From positions 1 to 32,877 of the forward strand of contig JADDQE010000059.1 of NCBI GenBank assembly GCA_016781525.1: DNA of 32,877 nucleotides, written 5' to 3'. The translations under genes were made by a program, and so were the position numbers. Below are positions 1-8,437 of the stretch, in pieces. The notes beneath the pieces were generated by a model, which was not told the origin of the DNA, made no database searches, and saw nothing but the letters and a program-made list of their open reading frames with translations. Origin of the DNA: a bacterium (GTDB taxonomy: Bacteria; Chloroflexota; Chloroflexia; Chloroflexales; Kallotenuaceae). Each line of letters starts with the position of its first letter. Positions within the stretch are counted from its first letter, which is position 1.

Positions 1-42
1 ACGAAATCCGTACAGAATCATACCACATTACTTATTTAATAG

Positions 43-1272
43 CGTCTAAGCTCCGGCCCCGAGCTAGTACCGATCCAGGTAGTTCCGGCCGACCTCGAGG
101 CCACTCATCGCTTCTGGGATAACTGGGCGCAGTCCTTCGCGTACGATGGGCCCTGGGCCGACCTCGTGCTTCGTTCGGCAATCACGCTCAAGCTGCTCAC
201 CTATGCGCCGAGCGGAGCAATCATCGCGGCGCCGACCACCTCCTTACCGGAATGGATTGGCGGTGAGCGCAACTGGGATTACCGCTATACCTGGCTACGC
301 GATGCATCGTTTACGTTGAGTGCGCTGTGCGCGCTCGGCTACCACGAGGAGGAGGCCCGTTTCTTCCACTGGTTGAACCGACTTGCGGAGATGTACGACA
401 CGCCGCTCCAGATCATGTATGACATCGATGGATCACCCGAGCTGGATGAGCTGGAATTGCCCCATCTGGAGGGCTACCGCGGTTCGCGGCCTGTACGAAT
501 TGGAAACGGTGCATTCTGCCAGCGTCAGCTCGACGTCTATGGCGGTGTGCTCGACGCAGTTCTAGCCTACGAGCACCACCTGAATCGTCTAACGCCACAA
601 CAGTGGGCAGCGCTGCAAGACGAGATCGAGTATGTCGTGCGGCATTGGCATGAGCCCGACCAGGGAATTTGGGAAATGCGCGGCCCGCCGGAGCACCATA
701 CATTTTCTAAGCTCATGTGCTGGGTGACGGTTGATCGCGGGATCATGGTTGCCGAGCACGAGGGCTGGAACTATGATCAGGCTCTGTGGCAAGCAACCCG
801 CGAAGCCATTCGGGAGAGCATTCTCCAAAATGCCTGGAACGACGAAATCTCGTCATTTACGCAGACCTACAGCTCGACCGCGGTTGACGGCAGCCTGCTG
901 GTCATTCCGCTGGTCGGCTTCCTGCCTGGAACCGACGAGCGCGTTCGGGGGACGATTGAACGGATCAAGCGCGAGCTATGCCGTGGTGCGCTGGTCTATC
1001 GCTACCGTACGGGCGACGGTCTGCCTGGGGACGAAGGGGCGTTCCTGCTGTGCTCGTTCTGGCTGGTCGAAGCTCTGGCACTGAGCGGCCAAGTCGAGGA
1101 GGCGCGCGCGCGCTTCGAGGAGCTGGTCGGGTATGCAAGTCCGCACGGACTGTTTTCGGAGGAAGTTGATCCGGCGACTGGGATAGCACTTGGGAACTAT
1201 CCGCAGGCGTTCAGCCATATCGGCTTGATCAACGCCGCGCTCCGGCTCCAAACGGTTGGCGGTCGGTCGTAA
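43..1272 (+). CDS. Glycoside hydrolase family 15 protein, 5'-truncated (probable pseudogene)
   Basis: GH15 enzymes hydrolyse terminal alpha-glucosidic bonds (glucoamylase, glucodextranase or trehalase activity) through an (alpha/alpha)6 barrel. The reading frame carries the typical barrel motifs: [28 protein letters not shown] and NYPQAFSH. The likely general acid is the Glu of GIWEMRG and the likely base lies in the SEEVDPATG segment. Recognisable homology (ATHRFWDNW, then YDGPW) already begins upstream of the first usable start, a GTG at 166. Two in-frame stops (TAA TAG) sit at 37-42. Family members are usually about 600-670 residues with an N-terminal beta-sandwich domain of roughly 200 residues. 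That domain is absent here, so the gene is truncated and probably inactive, or its 5' part was separated by a rearrangement just before base 43. Exact substrate cannot be told. It converges on trkA, 27 bases away. Confidence 0.8.
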   Translation, partial: RLSSGPELVPIQVVPADLEATHRFWDNWAQSFAYDGPWADLVLRSAITLKLLTYAPSGAIIAAPTTSLPEWIGGERNWDYRYTWLRDASFTLSALCALGYHEEEARFFHWLNRLAEMYDTPLQIMYDIDGSPELDELELPHLEGYRGSRPVRIGNGAFCQRQLDVYGGVLDAVLAYEHHLNRLTPQQWAALQDEIEYVVRHWHEPDQGIWEMRGPPEHHTFSKLMCWVTVDRGIMVAEHEGWNYDQALWQATREAIRESILQNAWNDEISSFTQTYSSTAVDGSLLVIPLVGFLPGTDERVRGTIERIKRELCRGALVYRYRTGDGLPGDEGAFLLCSFWLVEALALSGQVEEARARFEELVGYASPHGLFSEEVDPATGIALGNYPQAFSHIGLINAALRLQTVGGRS

Positions 1273-1299
1273 CAAGTAAACACGTGGGAGCGCCAGTCG

Positions 1300-1959
1300 C
1301 TAGCCGAAGATCCGCACAAGCTCGGCTTGCTGCTCGGTCTTGACCAGGGCAATGATTTTGTCACCCTGCTGGATCGTGGTGTCGCCACGTGGGATGACCA
1401 GCATGCCTTTGCGAACTAGGGTTGCAAGGACGCACTCGGCCGGCAGTTTTAGAGCATCTACGCGGTCGCCGATGACCCGAGCCGCTTCCGGTACTGTCAC
1501 CTCGGCCAGTGAGATTTGTCCTCCACCGAGCTTGAGCAGCGGCACGAGATCGCCCATGCTAAGCTCTTCATGAATGATGCGTGCGAGCAAGGCCGAGTGA
1601 GAGATTGCGATATCGACTCCCATTTTTGCGGTGAAGAGCCACTCGTTCTTCGGATTATTAACGCGCGCAATCACCCGCTCAACACGATACTCGTGCTTGG
1701 CAAGCTTCGCTACCACGAGGTTGTCCTCGTCATCGCCTGTAACGGCGACAACCGCGTCCATCGTGTCGATGCCTGCGTCACGTAACACTGTCGGGTTACA
1801 GCCGTCGCCATGCACAGGGCGCGCGTTTTTGACTGTGCGCTGCATCTTGGTAAAGACGGCATCGTGCATTTCGATGATTGTAACCTGGTGGCCTTGGACG
1901 CTGAGCATGTCCACGAGGCTCGTCCCGACCTTTCCGCCGCCTACGATCAATATGTTCAT
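1300..1959 (-). CDS. trkA: TrkA-type potassium uptake regulatory subunit
   Basis: Cytoplasmic RCK protein that binds NAD(H)/nucleotides and gates a Trk/Ktr K+ channel. The 219-residue product has an N-terminal Rossmann fold starting MNILIVGGGKVG (GxGxxG nucleotide loop). It continues with the acidic residue after beta-2 (TIIEMHD) and the VVAVTGDDEDN segment typical of TrkA-N. A C-terminal TrkA-C domain from about residue 140 ends in the GDKIIALV motif. The ATG at 1959 was chosen because it opens the Rossmann fold directly and is preceded by a GGGAG-type ribosome site. An in-frame upstream start would add nine unsupported residues. It lies downstream of the nucleoside ABC operon on the same strand. 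No TrkH/KtrB channel gene is in the window. A second TrkA-like gene lies at 7700-8344. Confidence 0.9.
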   Translation of the reverse strand: MNILIVGGGKVGTSLVDMLSVQGHQVTIIEMHDAVFTKMQRTVKNARPVHGDGCNPTVLRDAGIDTMDAVVAVTGDDEDNLVVAKLAKHEYRVERVIARVNNPKNEWLFTAKMGVDIAISHSALLARIIHEELSMGDLVPLLKLGGGQISLAEVTVPEAARVIGDRVDALKLPAECVLATLVRKGMLVIPRGDTTIQQGDKIIALVKTEQQAELVRIFG

Positions 1960-2005
1960 GGTCAATCTCCCTGGGCCTAATAACAAGAGGTCACGGCCTT
2001 GGTCG

Positions 2006-2046
2006 ATGGACCGAGCATGAGCTACATGAGGTCATGCTCGGTCCAT
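2006..2046. repeat. 15-bp perfect inverted repeat (hairpin) between trkA and the ABC permease
   Basis: The arms at 2006-2020 and 2032-2046 are exact reverse complements (ATGGACCGAGCATGA and its complement) around an 11-base loop. The element sits in the 151-base gap between the end of the ABC operon and trkA, both on the minus strand. There is no T-run on either side, so it is not a textbook intrinsic terminator. It could be a Rho-type or processing hairpin, or an operator. Confidence 0.6.
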
Positions 2047-2110
2047 TGGCTGCGGTACGTCAAGCTCTTCTGTTGGCGCTTGCCCCTCTGATTTCGCATG
2101 CTTTACCCAG

Positions 2111-3409
2111 CTAACCCTTCTCGTAGGGCTTGCCGACAGCCGCGGGTGGACGTGCCCGACCAATAATCCCTGCTAGCACTACCAGTGTTACAAGGTAAGG
2201 CAGCATCTGGAGGAATTGCCGCGGCAAGCCGAAGTTGAAGCCCTGGATTTTGATTTGAAGCGCATCTGCGGAGGAAAAGAGCAGAGCCCCACCGAAAGCT
2301 CCCAGCGGCGTCCATTTACCGAAGATCATCGCGGCGAGGGCAATGAAGCCCCGGCCACTGGTCATCACGTCATCAAAGCGAAAGGTCGACTCGAGCGAAA
2401 ACCAGGCGCCGGCTAAACCTGAGATCAGGCCGCTCGCCACCACATTCCAGAAGCGGAGGCGGTTCACGGGAATACCGACGGTGTCCGCTGCTTTGGGCTG
2501 CTCGCCGACCGCCCGTGTTCGAAGACCCCAAACAGTCCGAAACAGCAACAGATTGATCACGAAAACCAAGATTAGCATGAGGTACGTGATTGGCTGGTGG
2601 TTGAACAGGATCGGCCCGATAACCGGTATCTGCGCCAAGCCCGGGATGGGTAGGCCTGGTAGGGCTTGCGCGGTTAGCGTAGCTCCACTGCTTTGCTCAT
2701 AGGGCGAGATGAAGCCGCCACGGAGATAGCCGGTTACTCCCACTGCTAACAGGTTTATAACGGTGCCGCTGATGATTTGGTCCACCTTAAAGTTGACCGA
2801 AAGCAGCGCGTGCAGCGCCGAGACGAGACAGCCGGTCAGTAATGCGGCCAGCACGCCTAGCCAGGTGTTACCGGTGAGGATCGCCGCAATATAGCCGAAG
2901 GCCGCGCTGAAGAGCATGGTCCCTTCGATCCCGATGTTGACAACTCCTGACCGCTCGCAAATCAAACCTGCCAACGCACCCAGCGTAATTGGAGTCGCCA
3001 GCCGGACCACTCGTGCCAGCACATCTACCAGGTCGACGCTTGACCCAGCGACCGCCCAGAGCAGGATCGTGAAGAATGCGAAGCCGATCACTGCGCTGAC
3101 GTAGGCGGCAATCCAACGCAGGGGCTGGCGCAGCGCCACGTAAAGCCCGGCCACGCCTAGCAGCCCTTGGATAACCACGACGGTTGCGACGGTTGGTAAC
3201 GGAATGCGGAACAAGGGCTGGTTCTGGGGGGCACCCGGCTGGGGAATGTTAAGCACGGATACTTTGTCGGCGCCGACACGGCTAGTAATCGCAAATATCA
3301 GCAGCGTCGCTACTATGATGCCGATCGTGCCGACGATGCGGGCGCGGGTAATGCCCCGCCGAATATTACCGCCGCTGCTGACATGTGGTTGTGTAACGGT
3401 ACCTTGCAT
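2111..3409 (-). CDS. BMP-family nucleoside ABC transporter, permease (NupQ/YufQ-like)
   Basis: Integral membrane permease of a nucleoside (purine/guanosine-type) importer in the BPD_transp_2 superfamily. The 432-residue protein has about ten hydrophobic segments. The first is at about residues 25-42. The conserved cytoplasmic-loop signature GLICERSGVVNIGIEGTML is characteristic of the second permease of BmpA/PnrA-type systems. The C-terminal part, with GVNPKAA-like EQPKAADTVGIPVNR and the GWT-like GKWTPLGAFGGALLF region, also fits. Its ATG directly follows the TAA of the preceding permease with no spacer (TAAATG), indicating translational coupling. It is the last gene of the four-gene operon. 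The exact nucleoside imported cannot be read from sequence. Confidence 0.9.
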   Translation of the reverse strand: MQGTVTQPHVSSGGNIRRGITRARIVGTIGIIVATLLIFAITSRVGADKVSVLNIPQPGAPQNQPLFRIPLPTVATVVVIQGLLGVAGLYVALRQPLRWIAAYVSAVIGFAFFTILLWAVAGSSVDLVDVLARVVRLATPITLGALAGLICERSGVVNIGIEGTMLFSAAFGYIAAILTGNTWLGVLAALLTGCLVSALHALLSVNFKVDQIISGTVINLLAVGVTGYLRGGFISPYEQSSGATLTAQALPGLPIPGLAQIPVIGPILFNHQPITYLMLILVFVINLLLFRTVWGLRTRAVGEQPKAADTVGIPVNRLRFWNVVASGLISGLAGAWFSLESTFRFDDVMTSGRGFIALAAMIFGKWTPLGAFGGALLFSSADALQIKIQGFNFGLPRQFLQMLPYLVTLVVLAGIIGRARPPAAVGKPYEKG

Positions 3410-4624
3410 TTACTTACCCCAGCCACGCGAAAAGACCATCTGCTCGCCGTGCGCTTGGCGAATGCGGAAGATCCAGCGCACGATTTGATCGGCTGCAACA
3501 AACATAATCACCAGCGCCTGGATGATGCGGATCAGGTCACTCGAGATACCCGTCAGCGCTTGCATCTCGCCTTTGCCGGTATTGAGCGCCCCCCAGAAAA
3601 TCGCCGCGGGAATGATCGCGATGGGATTGCTGCGGGCGAGCAGTGCAATTGCGATGCTGTCGAAGCCATAGCCACTGGAAAAGAGCGACTTCATGTTGCG
3701 CTCGAGGCCAAGGGCTTGACCGGCGCCGGCAAGACCGGCGAGCGCGCCCGAGAGCGCCATCGTGAGCACGAAGTTTTTGGTGATGCTCATACCGGCGTAT
3801 CGGGCGGCCTCGGGGTTCGCCCCAACCGTGCGAATCTCGAAGCCGGTAGTGGTGCGGTTTAGTAACCACCAGATGATCCAGACCGCGAGCAACGCAATCA
3901 AGAAGCCGAGGTGTAGCCGGATGTTCCAGCCAGGGTCGGTCGTAACGATTAATGGCCGATACTCCTGGCCACCGGTTAGGTTCGCCGGCTCGAGTGGGCC
4001 TACGAACCGTGGTAGCTGTGCGTTCGCCTGAATGAAGGGTGTTCGTGGCAGTGAGGCGCGTCGATCGCGGAGTGGTCCGCTCACGATAAAGTAATCCACG
4101 AGGCGGAAGGCGATAAAGTTAAACATGATGGTGGTGATAACTTCATGCGCTCCGGTTCGAGCTCGTAAGTAACCGGGTATTGCTCCCCACAAGCCGGCTG
4201 CGACGGCGCCGGCGATCAATGCCAGCGGAAGATGAATGATGGCGGGGAGCCCGGTTATCGTGAAGCCGACGGTGGTGGAGGCGAGCGCTCCCATAAAGAG
4301 CTGCCCCTCGGCGCCGATATTGAAAAGCCCGCATTTAAAGGCTACCGTTACGGCGAGGCCGGCCAGTATGTAGGGCGTAGCTTCAACCAGCGTATTGGCA
4401 ATCGCTACCCGGCTACCGAATGCACCCGCGAAAAGCCCGCGGTAGGCGGCAACCACGACCTCCAAACGCGTCCCGCGATTGGAGGGCGCTGAAAACCAAA
4501 TAATAATGGCGCCAATCACGAGTGCGGTTAGAATGGCGAGCGCCGGCACCAAGGCGGCGCGGAAAAGCGCCGCCGCTCGGTGACGACGGGTGGGCGCGAG
4601 GGGCACATCAACCTGTACTGCCAT
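3410..4624 (-). CDS. BMP-family nucleoside ABC transporter, permease (NupP/YufP-like)
   Basis: First permease subunit of the same importer, 404 residues with multiple membrane spans. The signature GLFNIGAEGQLFMGALAS and the segment ARTGAHEVITTIMFNFIA are typical of the NupP/YufP-type subunit, as is the later TVGANPEAARYAGM motif that contacts the ATPase. The Gly/Ala-rich C-terminal repeat LSGALAGLAGAGQALGLE is also family-typical. The start codon overlaps the end of the ATPase gene by 17 bases and is preceded by GGAGAAGG. The gene ends immediately before the next permease, so ATPase, NupP-like and NupQ-like subunits should be made in a coupled manner. Confidence 0.9.
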   Translation of the reverse strand: MAVQVDVPLAPTRRHRAAALFRAALVPALAILTALVIGAIIIWFSAPSNRGTRLEVVVAAYRGLFAGAFGSRVAIANTLVEATPYILAGLAVTVAFKCGLFNIGAEGQLFMGALASTTVGFTITGLPAIIHLPLALIAGAVAAGLWGAIPGYLRARTGAHEVITTIMFNFIAFRLVDYFIVSGPLRDRRASLPRTPFIQANAQLPRFVGPLEPANLTGGQEYRPLIVTTDPGWNIRLHLGFLIALLAVWIIWWLLNRTTTGFEIRTVGANPEAARYAGMSITKNFVLTMALSGALAGLAGAGQALGLERNMKSLFSSGYGFDSIAIALLARSNPIAIIPAAIFWGALNTGKGEMQALTGISSDLIRIIQALVIMFVAADQIVRWIFRIRQAHGEQMVFSRGWGK

Positions 4625-6167
4625 TGACCTTCTCCTCGCTAGGATGTTCGTCGGTAATGCCGGCCATTAAAAGGCCAAGTCGCTCCCGCGTCGCTTCGGG
4701 CTGTGGCAGGACAGCCAATATTTTGCCCTTGTACATAACTGCAATCCGGTCCGACAGCGCCAGCACCTCGTCAAGCTCGGCGGATACGACCAGAACCGCC
4801 ACGCCATCGTCGCGCTGCTGAATGATGGACCGATGGATAAACTCGATCGAGCCGACGTCGATGCCCCGGGTCGGCTGTGAGGCGACCAATAGCTTAATCG
4901 GACGGCTAAACTCACGTGCAACGATGATTTTTTGCTGGTTGCCGCCCGAAAGCGATCCCGCCGTGGTCCAGATCGATGGCGTTCGGATGTCGAACTCTTT
5001 CACTAGCTTGCGGGCCTGCTCTTCGATCGTGTTGGCGAGGATGCGCATTCCCCGCGCGAACGGGGAGCGGTAATAGGTGGAGAGCACAAGGTTGTCGGCG
5101 ATCGGATACGCGAGCACCAGCCCGGTTCCTTTGCGGTCTTCAGGGATATAGGCGACACCAAGCTCTGAGATATGACGGGGTGCTGCCGTTGTGGTCTCCT
5201 GTTCTGCAATACAAACCCTGCCGTCGACGACGGGTCGTAGCCCGTTGATCGCGTCGACGAGCTCGGTCTGCCCGTTACCTTGAACACCCGCAATGCCCAA
5301 GACCTCACCTGCCCGAACCTGCAGTGAGACCCCGTCGACGGCTACCTGTTGCCGGTCATCCAGTACTACGAGGTTGCTAACGTCGAGCACGACCTCGCCC
5401 GGCTGCGACTCGTCCTTGTCGACTGTGAGCACGACACTACGCCCAACCATCATCACGGCGAGCGTTCGGTCGGTGGACTCGTGCGGCAATGCGGTGCCCA
5501 CAACTCGCCCACGACGCAGCACCGTAATCCGATCGGCGATGCTGAGAACCTCTTTGAGCTTGTGCGAGATAAAGATGATCGACTTGCCGCGCGCTACGAG
5601 GGAACGCATCACCCGGAACAGATCCTCCGCCTCTTGCGGCGTTAGCACCGCCGTCGGCTCGTCGAGGATCAGTATCTCGGCGTTTCGGTACAGGGCCTTG
5701 AGGATTTCCACCCGCTGCTGGACGCCGACCGGTAAGTCTTGCACCAGCGCGTCGGGCGGGACTTGGAGCCCATACTCGCGCGAAAGCTGGCTGATCCGCT
5801 GGTTAGCTCGGCGCTCGTCGAGCAGCGGCCCGCTGACGATCTCCGTTCCCAGCATAATGTTCTCGGCCACGGTGAGGGTGTCCACCAGCGCATACTCTTG
5901 ATGGACCATGCCAAGGCCTAAGGCGATCGCGTCCGCAGAATTACGGATCGTGACGGGCCGCCCATTGATGAGGATTTCACCCTCATCGGGAGCATAAAGC
6001 CCGTACAAGATGTTCATGAGCGTTGACTTGCCCGCGCCGTTCTCGCCGAGAAACGCGTGAATTTCACCTTTCTCAAGTGTAAAGGATATTCCATCGTTGG
6101 CGAGCACGCCGGGGAAACGTTTGGTGATGTTTCGCACTTCGAGTGCGGGTGGCTGTTGTGCGCTCAT
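4608..6167 (-). CDS. Nucleoside ABC transporter ATP-binding protein (two fused NBDs)
   Basis: Energises the importer formed with the two downstream permeases and the BMP lipoprotein. The 519-residue protein contains two nucleotide-binding domains. NBD1 has Walker A GENGAGKST (41-49), a degenerate signature LPVGVQQR (about 145-152) and Walker B ILILDEPT (165-172). NBD2 has a degenerate Walker A (GVQGNGQTEL, about 284-293), a good signature LSGGNQQK (about 405-412) and a Walker B reading LLVASQPTRG, with Gln in place of the catalytic Glu. This asymmetry is the usual arrangement of the sugar/nucleoside importer ATPases (RbsA/NupO type), so one composite site is expected to be the weaker hydrolytic site. 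A GGAAGAAGG ribosome site precedes the ATG. It is separated from the lipoprotein gene by 212 bases holding a hairpin. Confidence 0.92.
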   Translation of the reverse strand: MSAQQPPALEVRNITKRFPGVLANDGISFTLEKGEIHAFLGENGAGKSTLMNILYGLYAPDEGEILINGRPVTIRNSADAIALGLGMVHQEYALVDTLTVAENIMLGTEIVSGPLLDERRANQRISQLSREYGLQVPPDALVQDLPVGVQQRVEILKALYRNAEILILDEPTAVLTPQEAEDLFRVMRSLVARGKSIIFISHKLKEVLSIADRITVLRRGRVVGTALPHESTDRTLAVMMVGRSVVLTVDKDESQPGEVVLDVSNLVVLDDRQQVAVDGVSLQVRAGEVLGIAGVQGNGQTELVDAINGLRPVVDGRVCIAEQETTTAAPRHISELGVAYIPEDRKGTGLVLAYPIADNLVLSTYYRSPFARGMRILANTIEEQARKLVKEFDIRTPSIWTTAGSLSGGNQQKIIVAREFSRPIKLLVASQPTRGIDVGSIEFIHRSIIQQRDDGVAVLVVSAELDEVLALSDRIAVMYKGKILAVLPQPEATRERLGLLMAGITDEHPSEEKVNGSTG

Positions 6168-6323
6168 GCCTTCTTCCTAGTGCGAGCCACAGTGTCGTCT
6201 TATTGTAGCTTAAGTTCGCGCGAGTGATGATGTCGTATCTTTGCAGGAGCGACAGGCGCAACCGAAGAGGATGGCGGCCGAGTGCGTCCCACTTTGCTGC
6301 CCTGCTTAAAGCGAATTAAAGCG

Positions 6324-6351
6324 AAAGAGAAGCGCCTGAGCACCTCTCTTT
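6324..6351 (-). terminator. Candidate intra-operon attenuator between the BMP lipoprotein and ATPase genes
   Basis: The 7-bp arms AAAGAGA (6324-6330) and TCTCTTT (6345-6351) enclose a partly paired loop. Read on the minus strand, the hairpin is followed by a T-rich run (TCGCTTTAATTCGCTTTAA). It lies 29 bases after the lipoprotein stop codon. Such a leaky terminator would keep the binding protein in excess over the membrane subunits, which is common in ABC importers. The stem is short, so the call is tentative. Confidence 0.45.
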
Positions 6352-6379
6352 GCTGGGTTTACGACGCTGTTGGTGAAGC

Positions 6380-7552
6380 TTACTCGACGCCGGTCTTGAT
6401 TGTACCGTTGGCGAGGCCTTGCTTGACCTCGTCGACCTTGGCCTTGATCTCGGCGGTAACAACCTCGTCCGCATCGTGCGCCGGAGCATAGTCGACGCCA
6501 CCATTTTCCGCGGTGCCGACGTAGACCTCATTTGTGAAGTTGCCGTTGATGGCATCCTGCACGGCGGTGAAGACCGCGTTGTCGACTCGCTTGAGGGCGC
6601 TGGTGATCAGCTTGTCGGCGCCTTCGGCTGATCCACCCTTGAAGGTCGTGGCGTACTCATCCTGGTCCACGCCGATAACAAACTTGCCTTCCCTGGCTGC
6701 CACTTCGATTCCACCGGAGCCCGTCGGCCCACCTGCGCCGAAGATAACGTCTGCGCCCTCGGCGATCTGGGAGCGAGCGGCTTCCGCACCCGCAGCAGGG
6801 TCGGTGAAGCTTGGAATGTACACGCTCAGGACGCGAATATCCGGGTTCTGCGCCTTGGCGCCGGCCTCGTAGCCCTTGACAAACTTCTCCACCGGCGGAA
6901 TCTGGACGCCACCAACCACACCAATGGTGTTGCTCTGGCTCACCAGGGCAGCCATCGTGCCGACCATGTAGGCGGCCTGATCTTCGGCGAAGACCAGCCC
7001 CTTGAGGTTCGGCGGCGCGGCGTCATAGGCGAAGTCCACGATGGCGAACTTCTTGTCCGGGTGCGCGGTCGCCACCTTCTGCATCGCGTCGCCCATCAAG
7101 AAGCCCACGCCGATGATGATGTCGGCGTCACCCGCCGCGAACCGCTCCAAGTTGGTCTCGAAGTCGGTCGGCTGCTGGGACTCGACATAGTTGATGGTAA
7201 CGCCCAGCTCGCGCTCAGCTCGCTGCAGGCCTTCGTATGCGAACTGGTTGAAGGTGCCGTCATTCACCTTGCCTACGTCAGTCACCAGCGCAACCCGCAA
7301 GCCGCTGCCGCTAGCCGACGTTGCCGCCGACCCGGACGCGGCTGCCGCTGGTGAAGACGCGGCGGTCGACGCTGCTGTGCTCGGCGCTTCTGTTTCTGCA
7401 GGTGTTGGAAGACCGCTTGCGGCCGTGGAAGCTCCTGCGGCCGAAGATCCGGTGGTGCCAGTGGTGTCACCACCCGTGCCCGAGGCGCCACACGCTGCGA
7501 GGATTGGCAACAAGAGCACAAGCATGAGCATGCCAGTGAGCAATTTACGCAC
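6380..7552 (-). CDS. BMP family (BmpA/PnrA-like) substrate-binding lipoprotein
   Basis: Extracytoplasmic binding protein that captures nucleosides for the importer encoded downstream. The 390-residue precursor begins with a basic/hydrophobic signal and a lipobox ending LAAC, with the lipidated Cys at residue 21. A long Ser/Thr/Ala/Pro-rich low-complexity tether follows to about residue 84. The BMP domain then starts at GLRVALVTDVGKVNDGTFNQ, whose DVGKVNDGTFN segment is the conserved ligand loop. Later marks are GFLMGDAM, FAEDQAAYMVGTMAAL, IFGAGGPTGSGG and IGVDQDEY, the last carrying the acidic ligand residues. The GTG start is supported by AAGGAG eight bases upstream. It is first in the operon. 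Confidence 0.92.
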   Translation of the reverse strand: MRKLLTGMLMLVLLLPILAACGASGTGGDTTGTTGSSAAGASTAASGLPTPAETEAPSTAASTAASSPAAAASGSAATSASGSGLRVALVTDVGKVNDGTFNQFAYEGLQRAERELGVTINYVESQQPTDFETNLERFAAGDADIIIGVGFLMGDAMQKVATAHPDKKFAIVDFAYDAAPPNLKGLVFAEDQAAYMVGTMAALVSQSNTIGVVGGVQIPPVEKFVKGYEAGAKAQNPDIRVLSVYIPSFTDPAAGAEAARSQIAEGADVIFGAGGPTGSGGIEVAAREGKFVIGVDQDEYATTFKGGSAEGADKLITSALKRVDNAVFTAVQDAINGNFTNEVYVGTAENGGVDYAPAHDADEVVTAEIKAKVDEVKQGLANGTIKTGVE

Positions 7553-7608
7553 GAACTCGTCTCCTTACAAGACTAAGTACTAGGCTGGTTCAGCCCCCAG
7601 CCGGCCAA

Positions 7609-7617
7609 ATTATAACA
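7609..7617 (-). promoter_or_regulatory. Promoter -10 element (extended) of the nucleoside ABC operon
   Basis: The minus strand reads TGTTATAAT, a consensus TATAAT (7614-7609) preceded by the TGn extended -10 dinucleotide. It lies about 57 bases before the lipoprotein start. No good -35 hexamer is seen 16-18 bases upstream, as is often the case for extended -10 promoters. The predicted leader contains a small GGCTGG/CCAGCC inverted repeat (7583-7602). Confidence 0.6.
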
Positions 7618-7699
7618 TAAGGCTAGACCGGCTCTTTCCGGTGCTGCCAGCAGTGCGCTGGTTTCCTCGCTCGAGTTGGGGCCTTTTCGACCCTGCAGC

Positions 7700-8344
7700 T
7701 TAGCGAATCAGTCCTTCGACCTTGTCGACAGCATCCGCAGCCACGCTTAAATGGAGGATGTCGCCTTCTTCCAGGACGACGCCCGGTGCTGGCACGAAGG
7801 CACGCCCTTCGCGCAGAATAGCGAAGACATTAACCGCGCCGTCATACGCTAGGTCCCGGACCTTGCGCCCGGCGACCAAGCTTGAAACGCGCCCCTCCAT
7901 CACCTGCACTTCGCCGTTGCCAAGCTCCTGAGTCCCATGTAGCTCGCTGTTGAGCATTAGCCGCTTAATCTTATGCGCTCCCCAGGCCGTCGAGCTGATG
8001 GTGCGGATGCCAAGCCGGCGATATATTTGTTCGCGCTGGGGGTCGTAGATACGAGCCACAACGATCGGGACCCGAAAGGCATCCCGGGCCACCGTCGCTG
8101 CGATAAAGTTAGAGTTATCGCCGCTCGTTACAGCCGCAAAGGCATCGGCACGTTCAATACCGGCATCACGCAACGTGTCACGGTCGAATCCAAAACCGCC
8201 GATCATCCGGCCGCGAAAACCTGCACCGAGATTGCGGAATGCCGTCGGTTGTTTATCGATAACTGTTACGTGATGCCCATCGTGCTCTAGGAGATGCGCG
8301 AGCATGACGCCTACTCGTCCGCAGCCGACAATAATAGCTTGCAT
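7700..8344 (-). CDS. TrkA-family potassium channel regulatory protein (second copy)
   Basis: A 214-residue RCK protein with an N-terminal Rossmann fold (MQAIIVGCGRVGVMLAHLL, GxGxxG at about 8-13), acidic residue in VTVIDKQ, and FAAVTSGDNSNFIAA. A TrkA-C domain (about 135-214) ends in EGDILHLSVAADAVDKVEGL. It shares the family with the product of 1300-1959 but is clearly divergent in sequence. Two TrkA proteins working as a heteromer is known for some Trk systems, so the pair may regulate one channel. That is an inference, because no channel gene is present here. The ATG follows GGAG. It lies 93 bases downstream of the P-type ATPase on the same strand and may be cotranscribed with it. Confidence 0.88.
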   Translation of the reverse strand: MQAIIVGCGRVGVMLAHLLEHDGHHVTVIDKQPTAFRNLGAGFRGRMIGGFGFDRDTLRDAGIERADAFAAVTSGDNSNFIAATVARDAFRVPIVVARIYDPQREQIYRRLGIRTISSTAWGAHKIKRLMLNSELHGTQELGNGEVQVMEGRVSSLVAGRKVRDLAYDGAVNVFAILREGRAFVPAPGVVLEEGDILHLSVAADAVDKVEGLIR

Positions 8345-8437
8345 AGCGTGCTCCAGTTACCAACGTGCAACAAAGCCTATGGGGGATGGGCCGATCCGAA
8401 ACACTGTGTTCCGCCAAGTATACCTGCTACCACGCGG

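Noticed and set aside
5293..5901. 202-codon plus-strand reading opposite the ABC ATPase
   Set aside because: It overlaps conserved Walker and signature motifs of the true gene. Ser/Thr/Arg-rich composition is typical of an antisense frame.
6306..6323. Short tandem TTAAAGCGA repeats as a CRISPR-like or VNTR locus
   Set aside because: Only two 9-base copies with a 1-base offset, too short and too few for either.
7583..7602. Small hairpin in the BMP operon leader as a purine riboswitch
   Set aside because: The leader is only about 50 bases and lacks the three-way junction and conserved loops of purine aptamers. It is just a 6-bp inverted repeat.
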